From Turnera subulata (lineage: Eukaryota > Streptophyta > Magnoliopsida > Malpighiales > Passifloraceae): a DNA stretch of 64,000 nucleotides. Positions 1 to 10,726 of the stretch are shown here, piece after piece. A program made the translations under genes and the position numbers. The stretch covers positions 199,658-263,657 of the forward strand of contig JAKUCV010005600.1 in assembly GCA_028386065.3 (NCBI GenBank), in the 5' to 3' direction. The first letter of the stretch is position 1; every line of letters begins with the position of its first letter. The notes under the pieces were generated by a model, which ran no database searches, was not told the origin of the DNA, and saw only the letters and a list, made by a program, of their open reading frames with translations.

Positions 1-1236
1 CCTTCTCTTAGCGATGGTGGTTGCAGTGAAGCTGAATTTGGATTCTTTTTTTTGGTATACCAATATGAGTTTTAATTGGAATGGATTGGGTGAACCGTAA
101 TAAAAATTAGGTCGACCAGATGTTGTAGGATTTAAAAATTAGAAAAAATATTTTCCCTAATTTTGGGAATAAAAAATTTCGTAAAAATGGTGGGCCCGAC
201 AAAAAATTCCATATGACACCAATAGTGTTGCGACATGTGTTCATGGACCCGGGCAGAAGGCCACGTCAGCGCTCGGGCTGCCCGAAGTATACAAAAGGGA
301 TAAGATTTAAAATTCGGAGTATATAAAAGGGACACAAAAACTCTCGGGTATACAAACGGAACGGGACAAATACGAAACTCCAGGTATGTAAAAGGTGTTT
401 AACCTAAGGGGAAATAATGCTAGGAGGGGACGAAGTGTTAAACCCAATGTTATTAAACTTGGACAGGAGGTTTACCCGACATGGCCACCAAGTCGCGATT
501 TTTCTAGGCTAAAAGTGGCCAAAACCCAAGTTCAATCCGAAAGTTACAAAGGAACTTTTGATCTGGAAAACCAACCAGGTCACGGTTAACCAGGTTTAAC
601 CGGCCGGGCCGGTCCAAGTTTAACATCATTGATTACACCTCTCTTATGCTTCCTAATCTTTTAAAATCAATCTCCACTATTAGCTACTCTTTCTAATTGC
701 TAATAGTAAACAAATTACTTGCCGACACGGGATGACCTTTTTATGGTTAGGCCAAAACCTGCTACAAGTTAAGAATGGTCAAAATTCCATAAAAACAATG
801 AAACAATTAATCTACGTCAGCTAATTAAATAAGAAATCGTACTAAAAAATCTAATTAATTAAGAAATAGTACTACTCGTAGGAGTAATTAATTTACTAGT
901 TCCTTGTACTTGTTCGATGCCGCCAAAAAAATAAGGAAACTGCAGAAACATCAGTATGGAAGGACGTGTTCCCACGTGATATTGGCATTAGTAGCTGTTG
1001 GACTTGGAGAAAGTCAAAAGCAAGATCTAGAGGCATACAACACAACACAACAATAATATACATTATTTTTTGTTTTTTGGGGTACAAAACAATAGCGTCA
1101 GGGCTTTCTAGTTTTCAGGGCGTAGCTTAATTTCTCTCTCACTTAAAATCAAGATCACATAGGTCCATAGGTTAACAGCAAATTAATAAAAAAAATTGCT
1201 AACTTATCTTTCATCCAAGAAAAAGACCACTAAATT
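1..1236. other. Non-coding flanking DNA
   Basis: No open frame here resembles a known protein. Short imperfect repeats of the type GTATACAAAAGGGA recur near 288-395. The stretch around 585-630, rich in CCGG and GGTCC and ending in CATCATTG, resembles a decayed end of the hAT MITE family seen intact at 10727-11184. The last 500 bases resemble 5495-5975 (separate entry). Confidence 0.5.
740..1236. repeat. Diverged copy of the segment at 5495-5975
   Basis: GGCCAAAACCTGCTACA near 750 recurs exactly near 5603. It is followed in both places by similar AATG-TCAAA-TTCCA text, then an AATARCGTCA-rich part and an AAGA-AAGACCACTAAATT box. This looks like an old tandem duplication later split by the copia insertion at 1242. 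Alignment was by eye, so the limits are approximate. Confidence 0.45.
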
Positions 1237-1241
1237 GAGGT

Positions 1242-1466
1242 TGTGGATCAGTATCTAGTTGTATTCATTTAGTGAAACTACAATACTTACCTGCGATAAG
1301 TTTAGTTAGTCATGATAGCGATAGGATCCCTTAGCTGTATGTGATAAACCTGTATGCTAAGGATATCACAAATTGTATACATCTTGTAACTGAGAATATG
1401 TTATATATTGACGTCTTGGCTGTACAATTGTGTAACCCAGTTCATATCATTTGAGTCTGCTGTAGA
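1242..1466 (+). repeat. 5' LTR of the copia element
   Basis: It starts TGTGGATCAGTATCTAG and matches 5027-5251 over 225 bp with about 15 substitutions. A weak tRNA-Met-like primer site (TGGTAGTTC) follows within a few bases. Confidence 0.92.
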
Positions 1467-1555
1467 AACTGGTAGTTCTAATACTGGCAAGGCAACTGAG
1501 ATGCCATGCTCCTATCCATATCGTTTCCCAATCTGCTGCTTCTGATGCTAACTGA

Positions 1556-4500
1556 GTGTTTCATCCCGTATCAAATTCTCAACAATGTGTTTCTATCAAA
1601 CTCCCTGAATTGAATTATGTATTCTGGCGCGCCCAGATTGAACCCTTCCTCATTGGACAGGGCGTCATGGGCTATGTGGATGGCAAGTTTCCGTGTCCTC
1701 CTCTCACGATTACTACTGATGCTGGTGACCAGGAGGAAAATCCGGCTTACCTTCATTGGTACCAACAGGATAAGCATATTCTTAGTGCCATTCTCTCTTC
1801 TCTTACGCTTGGTGTGTTCTCAATGGTTGTTGGTAAGCAAACTTTCAGAGAGGCTTGGATTGCTCAGGAGTCTCTAGCATCCCCGAATCAGTCACGGGTG
1901 ATGGCATTCCATATGGCCCTTCAGTGATTGACTCAGCTTCCTGATGAGTCTGCACATACCTATCTTAATCGTCGCAAAAATCTCTCTGACTCTTTGTCTG
2001 CTGCAGGGAAACCTCTCAAGGTTATGGAGTTTAACCTTCATGTTTTTAGAGGCTTGCGTGTTGAGTTTCAACCTTTAGTGACAACACTCAATGCACACCC
2101 CGATTCAGTTGGTTTTTCTGAACTTCAAAGTCTCTTAATGAGTCAGGAGTTTCTCACTGGTGATCCTCTAAAACTGGTGCACTTAACAACCACTACTTCT
2201 TCTTCTCCGGTGTTACCTGTGTGGTTCGAACCACACAGTCCATGTGGCACCAGAGTCTTGGTCATCCCCATTCCAGAGTCCAACAAGTAGTTTTAGGGTC
2301 TAATAAATTGCCGATAGCTTCATCTTCTGTTGTTGCGCCTTGTCTTACATGCCCATTGGGCAAGATGTGTCAGGAACCTTTGTCTCTTCGGTCTAGTCGT
2401 AGTCTGCATCCTCTTGATCTGATTTATAGTGATGTTTGGGGTTCTGCTCCAACTCACAGTTCTGAGCATCATTGGTACTATATAATCTTCATGGATGACT
2501 ATAGTAAATTTGTCTGGTTTTATCCAATAGCCTATAAATTTGATGTCTTTAATACTTTTTTCCAGTTTCAATCACTTGTTGAAAGACAATTGGAAAGAAA
2601 AATAAAACAAGTCCAAATAGATTGGGGGGAGAATATTGATAACTTAATCAATTCTTTTCCAAAATTGGTATCCATCATAGGATTATGTGCCCCATACACA
2701 GGAGCAAAATGGTGCTATTGAACGGCGCCATCGTCACTTGGTCGAAACTGGTCTAACCCTAATGGCCACAGCTAATCTTCCTTCACAGTATTGGCAGTTT
2801 GCATTCACTACGGCTGTTTTTCTTATTAATAGAATCCCCACTAAAATCCTACAGGATAAATCCCTCTACGAAATCCTATTTCATTCACGCCTTAAGTATT
2901 GTTTTTTAAGAGTCTTTGGCTGCCTTTGTTTTCCTCTCCTTCGTCCATACAATCACAACAAGCTTGAATACCGATCACTTCCTTGTCTATTTTTAGGATA
3001 TAGCGCTTCACACCATGGTTATAGGTGTTTATCCCTATCTACTAATAGGATGTATATAGAAAGACATGTATGTTTCTTTGAAACTGTTTTCCCTAGGAGT
3101 CAGACGCCTACTCCATCTCTATTTATCCCATAATCTCAAACAAATACGGACACTTGGACTACAATTCCCCTCACTGTTTTCTTCCCGAGTCAACCTCCTT
3201 CCCAGTCCAAAACCGATCCCAATCGCAATTCCTTGTCTACCTCACCAGTTCGCACACCTAACCCTCCATCCAGTCCGGTTTCACCTGTCTCTGGCTCCTC
3301 CTCTTCGGGTACAAGTGCAGCCTCCTCTCGGTCCTCCAGCACAGTTTCCATGCCTGTGGCCTCCCCACCTTCTTCTCCACCACCGCCTGCCCCTACTACA
3401 AAACACCATCACATGACCCTGCGACCAAACCCTCGTTGCCCTAATCGCTTTTCTCCCATAGCAAACACTATTTCCTCATCCCCGGATTCAGCCCTTCCAA
3501 CAACAGAACCTACTTGTTATACGCAAGCACAAAAGCATCGGGTTTGGCGAACAGCGATGATTGAGGAAATGAATGCCTTGATTCAGAACAAGACGTGGCG
3601 GTTGGTACCCCGTACACCACGCATGAATATTGTGGGTAGTAAGTTGGTTTACCGCATCTAGCACAACTCTGATGGTTCTGTTGAGCGTTACAAATCTCGG
3701 TTGGTGGCCAAGGGCTATCATCAAAGGGAGGGCATTGACTATGACGCCACTTTTAGCCCCGTTGTTAAACCAACCACGGTGCAACTTATTCTCTCCCTTG
3801 CTACTTGTTGGGGATGGTCCCTAAAGCAACTTGATGTCCGCAACGCTTTCCTTAATGGTGAGCTGAGTGAAACCAATCGGCTTTGTTGACAAGGACCGTC
3901 TAGATCATGTTTGTCGCCTCCAATGCTCACTTTATGGTTTGAAGCAGGCCCCAAGGGCCTAGTATTCTTGACTCAGCTCCTATTTAGTCACTCATGGGTT
4001 TGTTGTCTCCAGGTCTGACCCCTCTTTTCTCATCCTTAATCGTGATGGGTTTATTGCTTACCTCTTAGTTTATGTGGATGACATCATTGTTACCAGTAAC
4101 AGTCACTCTTTTTGGCTCGGATTCACAATTTAAACACATAATTTGCTCTTCGTGATCTTGGTTCTGTCAATTATTTTCTGCACATCGAGGTAACCTCCAC
4201 TGCCACTGGGATGATTTTAACACAGCACAAGTACATTGACAAGTTGCTCAAGAAGGTAGGAAAGCTCTCCTGCAAACCCATACAAACACCTGCGTCCATC
4301 ACTGCGCAATTGCACAGCTCTACTGTTGACGTTATACCAGACCCGGCAATATATCGCACAATTGTGGGGTCTCTTCATTATCTATCTATTACACGGCTAG
4401 ATATTGGTCTAGCCGTTGGCAAAGTCAGTCGGTTCTTACAAGCTCCAACACAAGATCATTACAAAGCTGTCATGCGAATCTTACGCTATTTACAATCCAC

Positions 4501-4905
4501 CAAACGTCTGGATCTTACTATCACCAGGTCACCAACACTTGAGTTGCAGGTATACACTGACGCCGACTAGGCAGGTAATATCGATGATCAGAAGTCCACT
4601 GGGGGGTTTCTGGTCTTTCTTGGTTCCAATTTTGTTTCATGGGGTCTCGTAAACAGCGCACCGTCACTCGTTCTTCCACGGAGGCGGAATATAAGTCCCT
4701 GGCCGATGGGGAGACAGAGGTGGTCTGGCTGCAACAATTGTTATGTGAACTTGGCATCTCTTCTTCACCCCCGACTCTATAGTGTGACAATCTAGGAGCA
4801 ACATTCCTAAGTATGAATCCAGTGCTCAAGGCACGCACAAAACACGTTGAAATCGACTGTCATTTTGTTTGAGACAGAGTTGGCAAAAAGGAAATCCGAG
4901 TACAG
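1556..4905 (+). pseudogene. Copia gag-pol pseudogene
   Basis: A gag part of UBN2 type runs from 1556, with an in-frame TGA at 1925-1927, to about 2215. The frame then passes straight into the pre-integrase motif WHQSLGHP near 2240, so the zinc knuckle and protease are deleted. Integrase core follows (about 2400-3100, frameshift near 2690). Reverse transcriptase follows from about 3540, with [18 protein letters not shown] and YVDDII visible, a TAG at 3659-3661 and a small deletion near 3880. RNase H with the copia signature STEAEYKSL lies near 4675, and the C-terminal region near 4920 still shows LADILTKPF. The order is normal for Ty1/copia. The coding capacity is dead. Confidence 0.92.
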
Positions 4906-5026
4906 TTTATCAACACTGAAGACCAGTTGGCCGACATATTGACCAAACCATTCTCTACCACACGTTTTCACCTGCTGCACAACAAACTCAACCTCTCCTC
5001 TCTACCGAGCTTGGTTTGAGGGGGGA

Positions 5027-5251
5027 TGTGGATCAGTATCTAGTTGTAGTCAATTAGTGAAACTACAATACTTACTTGTGATAAGTTTAGTTAGTCATGA
5101 TAGCGATAGGATCCCTTAGTTGTATGTCATAAACCTGTATGCTAAGCATATCACAATTTGTATACATTTTGTAACTGAGAATATGTTATATATTGACGTC
5201 GTGGTTGTACAGTTGTGTAAGCCAGTTCATATCATTTGAGTCTGTTGTATA
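5027..5251 (+). repeat. 3' LTR of the copia element
   Basis: Direct repeat of 1242-1466, preceded by a polypurine tract at about 5017-5026 and followed by the target duplication GAGGT. Confidence 0.92.
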
Positions 5252-5256
5252 GAGGT

Positions 5257-7016
5257 CATGATCTTGTTTCTCTTTTGGAGTTCTTGTGACCATTGCTCTA
5301 TTTCTTTTTCACACCAATGATCACTAACCGAGTTGCGCATGGCTTATTAGCTTAATTAATTAATTTGGTCATAGTGAGGGCTTGATGTTTTGGGACCATG
5401 CTGTTCCTTCTTTTGTTATCCCTCAGTTACAGCATGATATTCAATCATGCTAATGAATAAAATGCCAGATCCTAAAAAATTAAAAAAAAAAAAGAGAGAA
5501 GAAGAAGAAGACCACTAAATTTGTAACCAGAAGCTCTATTTTTTGTCAACATTGAAGCAGCTTTCTACATTATGCTTTTTTTTTTTTGGCTTGGTTCAGA
5601 AAGGCCAAAACCTGCTACAGATTAATTAATAATGCTCAAACTTCCACAAAAAGAATAACAGTAATAAAAGCTCTGCTTTCAACGGAGAAATAAAACAATT
5701 AGGACTAGTAATATTATAGAATAAGTGATTCCCTTGTTTGGTGCAGTCATAAACGTAGCATTACCTTCTCTCTTTTATTTATTTGTACGCACAATAACGT
5801 CAAAGCTTCCTATAGCTAGTTTCCAAGCCTGGCATAAATTCAACTATCACTTATGAGTCAATCATGATCATCATCATATATATATAGGTTGGTAATTAAG
5901 CTAACACAGTCTTAATCCCTCGCCTCTCCTTCAAGAAGAAGATCACTGAATTGCCAGTCAACACTAAGGCCAAGTAAGTTCAGGTTCTCTCTCGCCACAA
6001 ATTCACATGCATATGCTTTATATTCTTCTTTTTTGTGGGTAAAACTTCTTTCTCCATTTCATTTTTTTCTTTCTTGTGTTTTCATTTCTTTTCTCGTCAA
6101 TCTTTGCTTTGTTTGTTCTTACCCACACAGACGACATATATATAGCTGGTACCTGCTATGATTAATATGGCTTAATTAATTACCTTGAGTTTGTGGCGAG
6201 GATGGATCATCTTTTCCTGTTTAATGTTGACTGATGAATGGAGGAAGAATTTTCATTTGCAGTAAGTTTCAGGACATATAAAAACAAATCATCTGTACAA
6301 CTGCTCTGTGTTTCCAGAAAAAAAAAAAAAAATTAATCTGCTTTATACTCTTTAAAGGGGGCATGCATGCAGTTGTGGTGCTGTTGTTATTTAGCATACT
6401 CTGCTCACCGTCTTTTTTGTGGGTAATCTGATGAGCCCCTCAATCAGTATCAACTTATAAATATTGAGTTAGATCCACCTATTATTTTTTTTTTAAAGAA
6501 AAATAAAAGTTTGGGTGAATTGAAACTAAGGTGTGCAAAAAGAAATTAGCCAAAACACAAGAATGAAAATATTGACAAATAATATTTTTTTATATTTTTC
6601 TATCTCATTTTAATATTTATTTTCGTAAGTACTCTATTTTAATAATTTCCATACATACTTTTAATAAAAATTGTATTATTATTTATTTGATTGATATTCT
6701 GTCTAGAATTTCATTATAAAAATTATCTGCAATTATGAGAAATTATATTTCAAAACCAAAATATTGATAAAGTTAAATATATTATTTGAACTACTTTTAT
6801 AGGTCCAAAATAAGCTAAGAGGGGAAGTGAAATAACTTCTAAATTAACTTTACACAAAATTTATAAGAGACTGGACCCAAAATCTAAGTTTTCCAAGAAA
6901 ATAAGAAAGTTTGAAAGTAAAAAAAGAAAACAATCACAAATAATCACAAAGGCAGTGATCTAAAGTGGTTCTCCTCAATCCTAAGGGTACATTCCCTTAG
7001 ATTTGTCATCCACTTA
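5257..7016 (+). other. Non-coding stretch, possible promoter and 5' UTR exon of the MATE gene
   Basis: No coding frame is seen. At 5974 there is a perfect plant splice donor (CAA|GTAAGT) after a stretch that reads like a 5' UTR. Candidate acceptors (TTCACAG) occur just before the MATE start at 22256 and 22285. If used, they would make a long 5' UTR intron that hosts the large element at 7022. Low-complexity A and T tracts occur near 5470, 5580 and 6320. The UTR exon is an inference; RNA evidence is needed. Confidence 0.35.
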
Positions 7017-7553
7017 CTAGTTGTTAGAAAATATGCCCTACACTAGAGGGCGAGTGAATAGCGTTTTATGGACAAAATAAAAATTTGCAGGAATAAATGC
7101 GGAATAAAAGAATGAAGGAAGTTGACACCAAATTTTAATACTAATTCACCCATAACTTGTGGCTAGTCCAGCCCTCCGAGAGACTCTCTCGAAGATTTCA
7201 CTATCAACATTAATATTCCGGGTGCTTAACAAACCGTTTACAACCTGAGAATTTGAGTCACACGAACCTCAACACTCCTGCTTGAAGATACCACACTTCA
7301 AGACTTCTCACATAGAAAGAATACCTCTCCCTATGAATCACAATAACAACCCTCCCTTCAAGTGTATGACAACACTTACAACACTCAAAAACAAAAACTC
7401 TCTCAAAGAGTGGATATTGAGCAACAATGTAAGCACTATAAGGCAACTCTCAATTCTTGAAGATATTAGCTCATAAAAACTTGTATGAATGTATATCAAT
7501 GAATGCTCGATATATGAAGAGTTGATTCATTGTAAAAGAGAGGTTTAACACCT

Positions 7554-7562
7554 CTATTTATA
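7554..7562 (-). promoter_or_regulatory. TATA box of the left LTR
   Basis: TATAAATAG on the minus strand, a textbook plant TATA box. It lies about 100 bp downstream (in element orientation) of the nearest palindrome at 7661, which places the array in U3 just upstream of the core promoter. Confidence 0.7.
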
Positions 7563-7660
7563 AGTCTGAAAACATAGACGGCCGTTAGGAAAATATTCCG
7601 AAACACCTTTTGATAAAACAACATTGGAGGTTGAAAAAGGTTTATGATCATAACGACACA

Positions 7661-8063
7661 ACATCGATGTTTAGTATCACAACATCGATGTCTACCCAGT
7701 AAATATGAATTTTTGGGCCCAACGGACACAAGAACGTCGATGTTTATAAAGAGAACATCGATGTTTTGGATTTCTGCCAAAACATTTAAAAGACAACAAA
7801 TGTAAGAACATCGATGTTTGAAATGTAAACATCGATGTTTTCAGCTTCTGCCAAAAAACATTTTAAGTCAAGAGATAAAAGAACATCGATATTGAAAACT
7901 TGAACATCGATGTTTTGAGCTACTGCCAAAACATTTAAAAAGGCAATGGTCATCAGAACATCGATGTTTAGAATTGCAACATCGATGTTTTGAGCTTCTG
8001 CCACTTTTTGATAAATCATTTGAAAATAGAGAACATCGATGTCGTTAAAGAGAACATCTATGT
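7661..8063. repeat. Array of phased ACATCGATGT palindrome pairs, left LTR
   Basis: Twelve copies of the self-complementary ACATCGATGT, or one-base variants, start at 7661, 7682, 7734, 7755, 7808, 7829, 7883, 7904, 7958, 7979, 8033 and 8054. They form six pairs. Spacing inside every pair is exactly 21 bp and the pair-to-pair period is 73 to 75 bp. The repeat unit also carries a GCTTCTGCC-AAAACATTT stretch. Variants are at 7734, 7883 and 8054. Because the core is a palindrome it reads as NIDV on either strand. Confidence 0.95.
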
Positions 8064-8350
8064 TTAGAGCTCAAAAGTCATTTTCATGATTGTTAAACAA
8101 AATGCTATTTTGATGCATGAGGAAAATTGATTTTGTTTGAGCTAATATCTTAGAAGATTTTGAGTGTTAACCTTGTACAATTAGGTTCTTAAATCTTCTA
8201 TATTGTCACTTCAAATCTTGTGCTCTTCTTCTCATCAACTTGTGCTCTTGAGTGATTTCTTTTTGCTTTGGTTGTTGTCATTTTGAATCAAGGTCGGTTT
8301 GTCAATATCAAAACCTGTATGAGACAAGGAGGCATTTAGCATTTCTAACA

Positions 8351-8365
8351 ATTTCCCCTTTTTGA
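8351..8365 (-). other. Polypurine tract of the copia-derived element
   Basis: On the minus strand a CAAAAAGGGGAAAT tract abuts the LTR start. This is the expected plus-strand primer site for reverse transcription and it fixes the element orientation. Confidence 0.8.
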
Positions 8366-8598
8366 TAATGACAAACAAGGAGAAGTATATGTCAAGTGTA
8401 TGGGATTCAAAATGAAGTCAATTCCCCCTAACTTGATGCATATACATTAATCTTCCCCCTTTTGGCATTAGCAAAAAGATTAGCAAAAGAGACAAAATCA
8501 AACTGAAGAGGCATTAATCAACTAATAGTTGTACATTAAAGATCAAACTAAAAGAGACATAAAAGATAGTAAAAGATAAAGGATCAGAAAGATGGGCT

Positions 8599-9782
8599 CT
8601 AGCTCCTGTCATCATCATTGGATTGCTGCCCAGCAAGGTCTTCTTCTTCTTCTTCATTAGTGGCTGAGTCCTCATCATCCTCCACATCCATCGGATCACT
8701 GTCCACATTCTCATCAAAGTTCGCATCATCATCATCACTCTCATCCTCAAAGGTGTATCCATGAAGTGTTGTGTGATATGGCGGAGGCTCATAGTTGACA
8801 CGTGCAAAGTAAGACCGAAGGGAGTGACCCTGTCTTTGAACTTCCGTGTCAATCCTCTCGATTGCTCGGCCCATGCTGTTGATGCTTAATTGCAGGTTTT
8901 GGATGGAGTCGGCGATGGAGTCAAGTGTGGCTGCAGAGGTTCGTCCGAAAGAAGTGGATGCTCGAGAACCCTCTGCTCGAGCTGGCCTTCGTTCTTCCTC
9001 AGATGGTCCGGCTCAGAATGTGGGATCATTTATTGCCCAAACCTTGGAATGAGGAACCTGTGCGCCTAACCGGACATCAACACCTGCATTCATCAAAATA
9101 TCCAACACCAAGAAAGGATATGGCAGTGGATGCTCGGTGTACGGGGATGCATATTCCGACATATGCATAAGCACGAATCGTGCCCAGTTGATTGGAGTAT
9201 GGTGGATGATAGTATGGAGAACCTTCTCATCCTCGATGGACATTGTGGTATGATTTCTAGCTCTTGGCTTAATCACCCGGGTGAGAAGATAGAAGATGAC
9301 TTTGTATTCCGGGTTGATGGAGTGGATTGTTGGCCTTCCGAAATTTTTTGTGGACAATATCCGTGAAGCCTAGCTCGTTTAGAAGAGTGGCTTCATGGTT
9401 TGTGAGCCAATGGTCACCCCCATAAGATGAGATGTTCTCACCCTGGTATGGCAGCTCGGCGAGCGTCCAGAACTCTTCCAAAGTCATAGTGATGGATACT
9501 CCGTTGACGTGAGCATATAGTACATCACCATCTCAGCAGAGAGTGGAGTAGAAGGCTCGGATGAAGTCTGTACTATACTTGAAGTGCCTTCTGGTCACAA
9601 ACTCCCACAATCCGTTTGGCAAAGATGGTTTGAAATTGATTGAGCTCAATTTTGGAAGAGAACCAGACAGAAGTTCCTTCTACAGCAAATTGAGGAGCTG
9701 AGCTTGAGGATCCTTCTCTTTTCTTTGATTGTTTCTCCTTCATGGGAGATTTCTCCTTGGAAGCTTTCTTGTCACTTGCCAT
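8599..9782 (-). pseudogene. Accessory ORF of the copia-derived element, plant transposon-protein-like
   Basis: From the ATG at 9782 the frame starts MASDKKASKEKSPMKEKQ, a lysine-rich and serine-rich N-terminus that could be a nuclear signal. It then reads SVWFSSKIELNQFQ and, after a stop at 9573 and a frame change near 9300, passes through GVSITMTLEEFWTLAELP and VIFYLLTRVIKPRARN to LPYPFLVLDILMNAGVDV. The C-terminus is very acidic (8600-8760). This order resembles the domain called putative plant transposon protein, found as an extra ORF in several plant retroelements. A TATA-like stretch lies about 95 bp upstream (9874-9884) and a palindrome array is upstream of that, so it may have its own promoter. 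Intact length would be near 390 residues. The function is unknown. Confidence 0.7.
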
Positions 9783-9873
9783 ACTTGAAGGTAATGAGTA
9801 GGAGAATAAAATTTTGAGAGTAGAAGTAGAATCAAAGAGGGATGTAATGTGTGGAAATGAGAAAGGAGGCATG

Positions 9874-9884
9874 AATATATATAT
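9874..9884 (-). promoter_or_regulatory. TATA-like box upstream of the accessory ORF
   Basis: CCATATATATATTC on the minus strand, about 95 bp before the ATG at 9782 and about 75 bp downstream of the palindrome at 9959. The array-then-TATA layout matches that of the LTRs. Confidence 0.5.
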
Positions 9885-9958
9885 GGAAACCAAAATAGAG
9901 CTGTTGGAGCATTGAAATCAGGCTTCAACGGCTATATTTTTTGAAAAATAATGGTCAA

Positions 9959-10229
9959 ACATCGATGTTTGCTTGTCCAACATCGATGTTTCCAACTACT
10001 AGATTGAAAAATTTTGGCTCCAGCGGCGAAACATCGACTGTTGGCATGGCAACATCGATGTTTAGAAGGCTCTGAATGGAAATATACTCCCTGAACATCG
10101 ATGTTTTGATTGTATCCATTCTGTCAAAGGCTGAATGTGCATTGAACATCGATGTTGTTGCCCTGAACATTGATGTTTTTGCCTTACTGTCCAATTTGGT
10201 GCGTACAGAAATTCATCCAACATCGATGT
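9959..10229. repeat. Array of ACATCGATGT palindromes upstream of the accessory ORF
   Basis: Eight copies start at 9959, 9980, 10031, 10052, 10095, 10146, 10167 and 10220. Three clear pairs are spaced 21 bp (9959/9980, 10031/10052, 10146/10167); 10095 and 10220 are single. The copy at 10031 has one inserted C and the one at 10167 has CG changed to TG. The sequences between the palindromes differ from those in the LTR arrays. Confidence 0.93.
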
Positions 10230-10467
10230 TTGTTTTCTCAGCAAGCCTTATTTCCCCTATCTTTTGGCCTAAGTGAGGGGTACCTGCAAAATAAATTTGC
10301 ACAAACACAAAACATAATGTCTGGCCTACTTGCTCTTCTTCTTTGTCGTGTAATGACATCTTCTCAATAGTACCTGCAAGATCATCACAAAAATCCTTTC
10401 TCGCCAAGCGAGCATCATTTTTTGCAAATACTACATGAGGGGAAAACACTATGTGCCTTATTTATAA

Positions 10468-10726
10468 TTACTTGGATGCTTCTCGGGTCAAGTGCTTGGA
10501 GCATCCACTATCAAGGTACCAAAGTACACTTGATGCCTTCAAGCATTTTTACAAGAAGAATTTAATGAGTTCTTGGTACCCAAACCATCTTGGATCATTG
10601 AGTGTTATAATAGTAGTGAGCTTCTTCTTGTGCCCAATGCCTATGCCTAGTGAAACAAACAGGAGCTATATGTCCTATTCTATTGCAATAATGACAAATG
10701 ACATTTGGATTATGCATTCTCCTAGG
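10468..10726 (-). pseudogene. Gag C-terminal zinc knuckle and protease start of the copia-derived element
   Basis: On the minus strand this encodes a second zinc knuckle CHYCNRIGHIAPVC (about 10650-10700), then VWVPR, then WYLDSGCSKHLTRE, the active-site start of the copia protease (10468-10522). Stops follow at once. After this point there is no integrase or reverse transcriptase before the accessory ORF. The deletion that removed pol is thus bounded by the protease start and the 9959-10229 array. Confidence 0.75.

Larger units (their letters stand above)
1242..5251 (+). mobile_element. Ty1/copia LTR retrotransposon, decayed
   Basis: The element is 4,010 bp with 225-bp direct LTRs and a 5-bp target duplication GAGGT at 1237-1241 and 5252-5256. 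It lies in plus orientation: a purine tract ending GAGGGGGGA precedes the right LTR, and gag, integrase, reverse transcriptase and RNase H follow in Ty1/copia order. The LTRs end in TA or GA rather than CA. About 15 of 225 LTR positions differ by eye, so the insertion is not recent. The zinc knuckle and protease are missing and there are several stops, so it cannot move on its own. Confidence 0.93.
7022..8350 (-). repeat. 3' LTR of the copia-derived element (left)
   Basis: It runs from TGTTAGAAAATATGCC to ATTTCTAACA in plus reading, a perfect inverted end TGTTAGAAA/TTTCTAACA. It contains the palindrome array at 7661-8063 and a TATA box at 7554-7562. The matching copy is 20066-21376. Confidence 0.93.

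Noticed and set aside
7496..8019. Minus-strand frames with repeated NIDV peptides (also 9955-10194, 20622-21046)
   Set aside because: The peptide repeat is only the translation of the ACATCGATGT palindrome, whose 21-bp phase is divisible by three. The frames are open for that reason and have no start context or conserved domain.
7661..8063. CRISPR-like array of regularly spaced palindromes
   Set aside because: The DNA is plant nuclear, the spacing is paired and not uniform, the unit is inside an LTR, and there are no cas genes.
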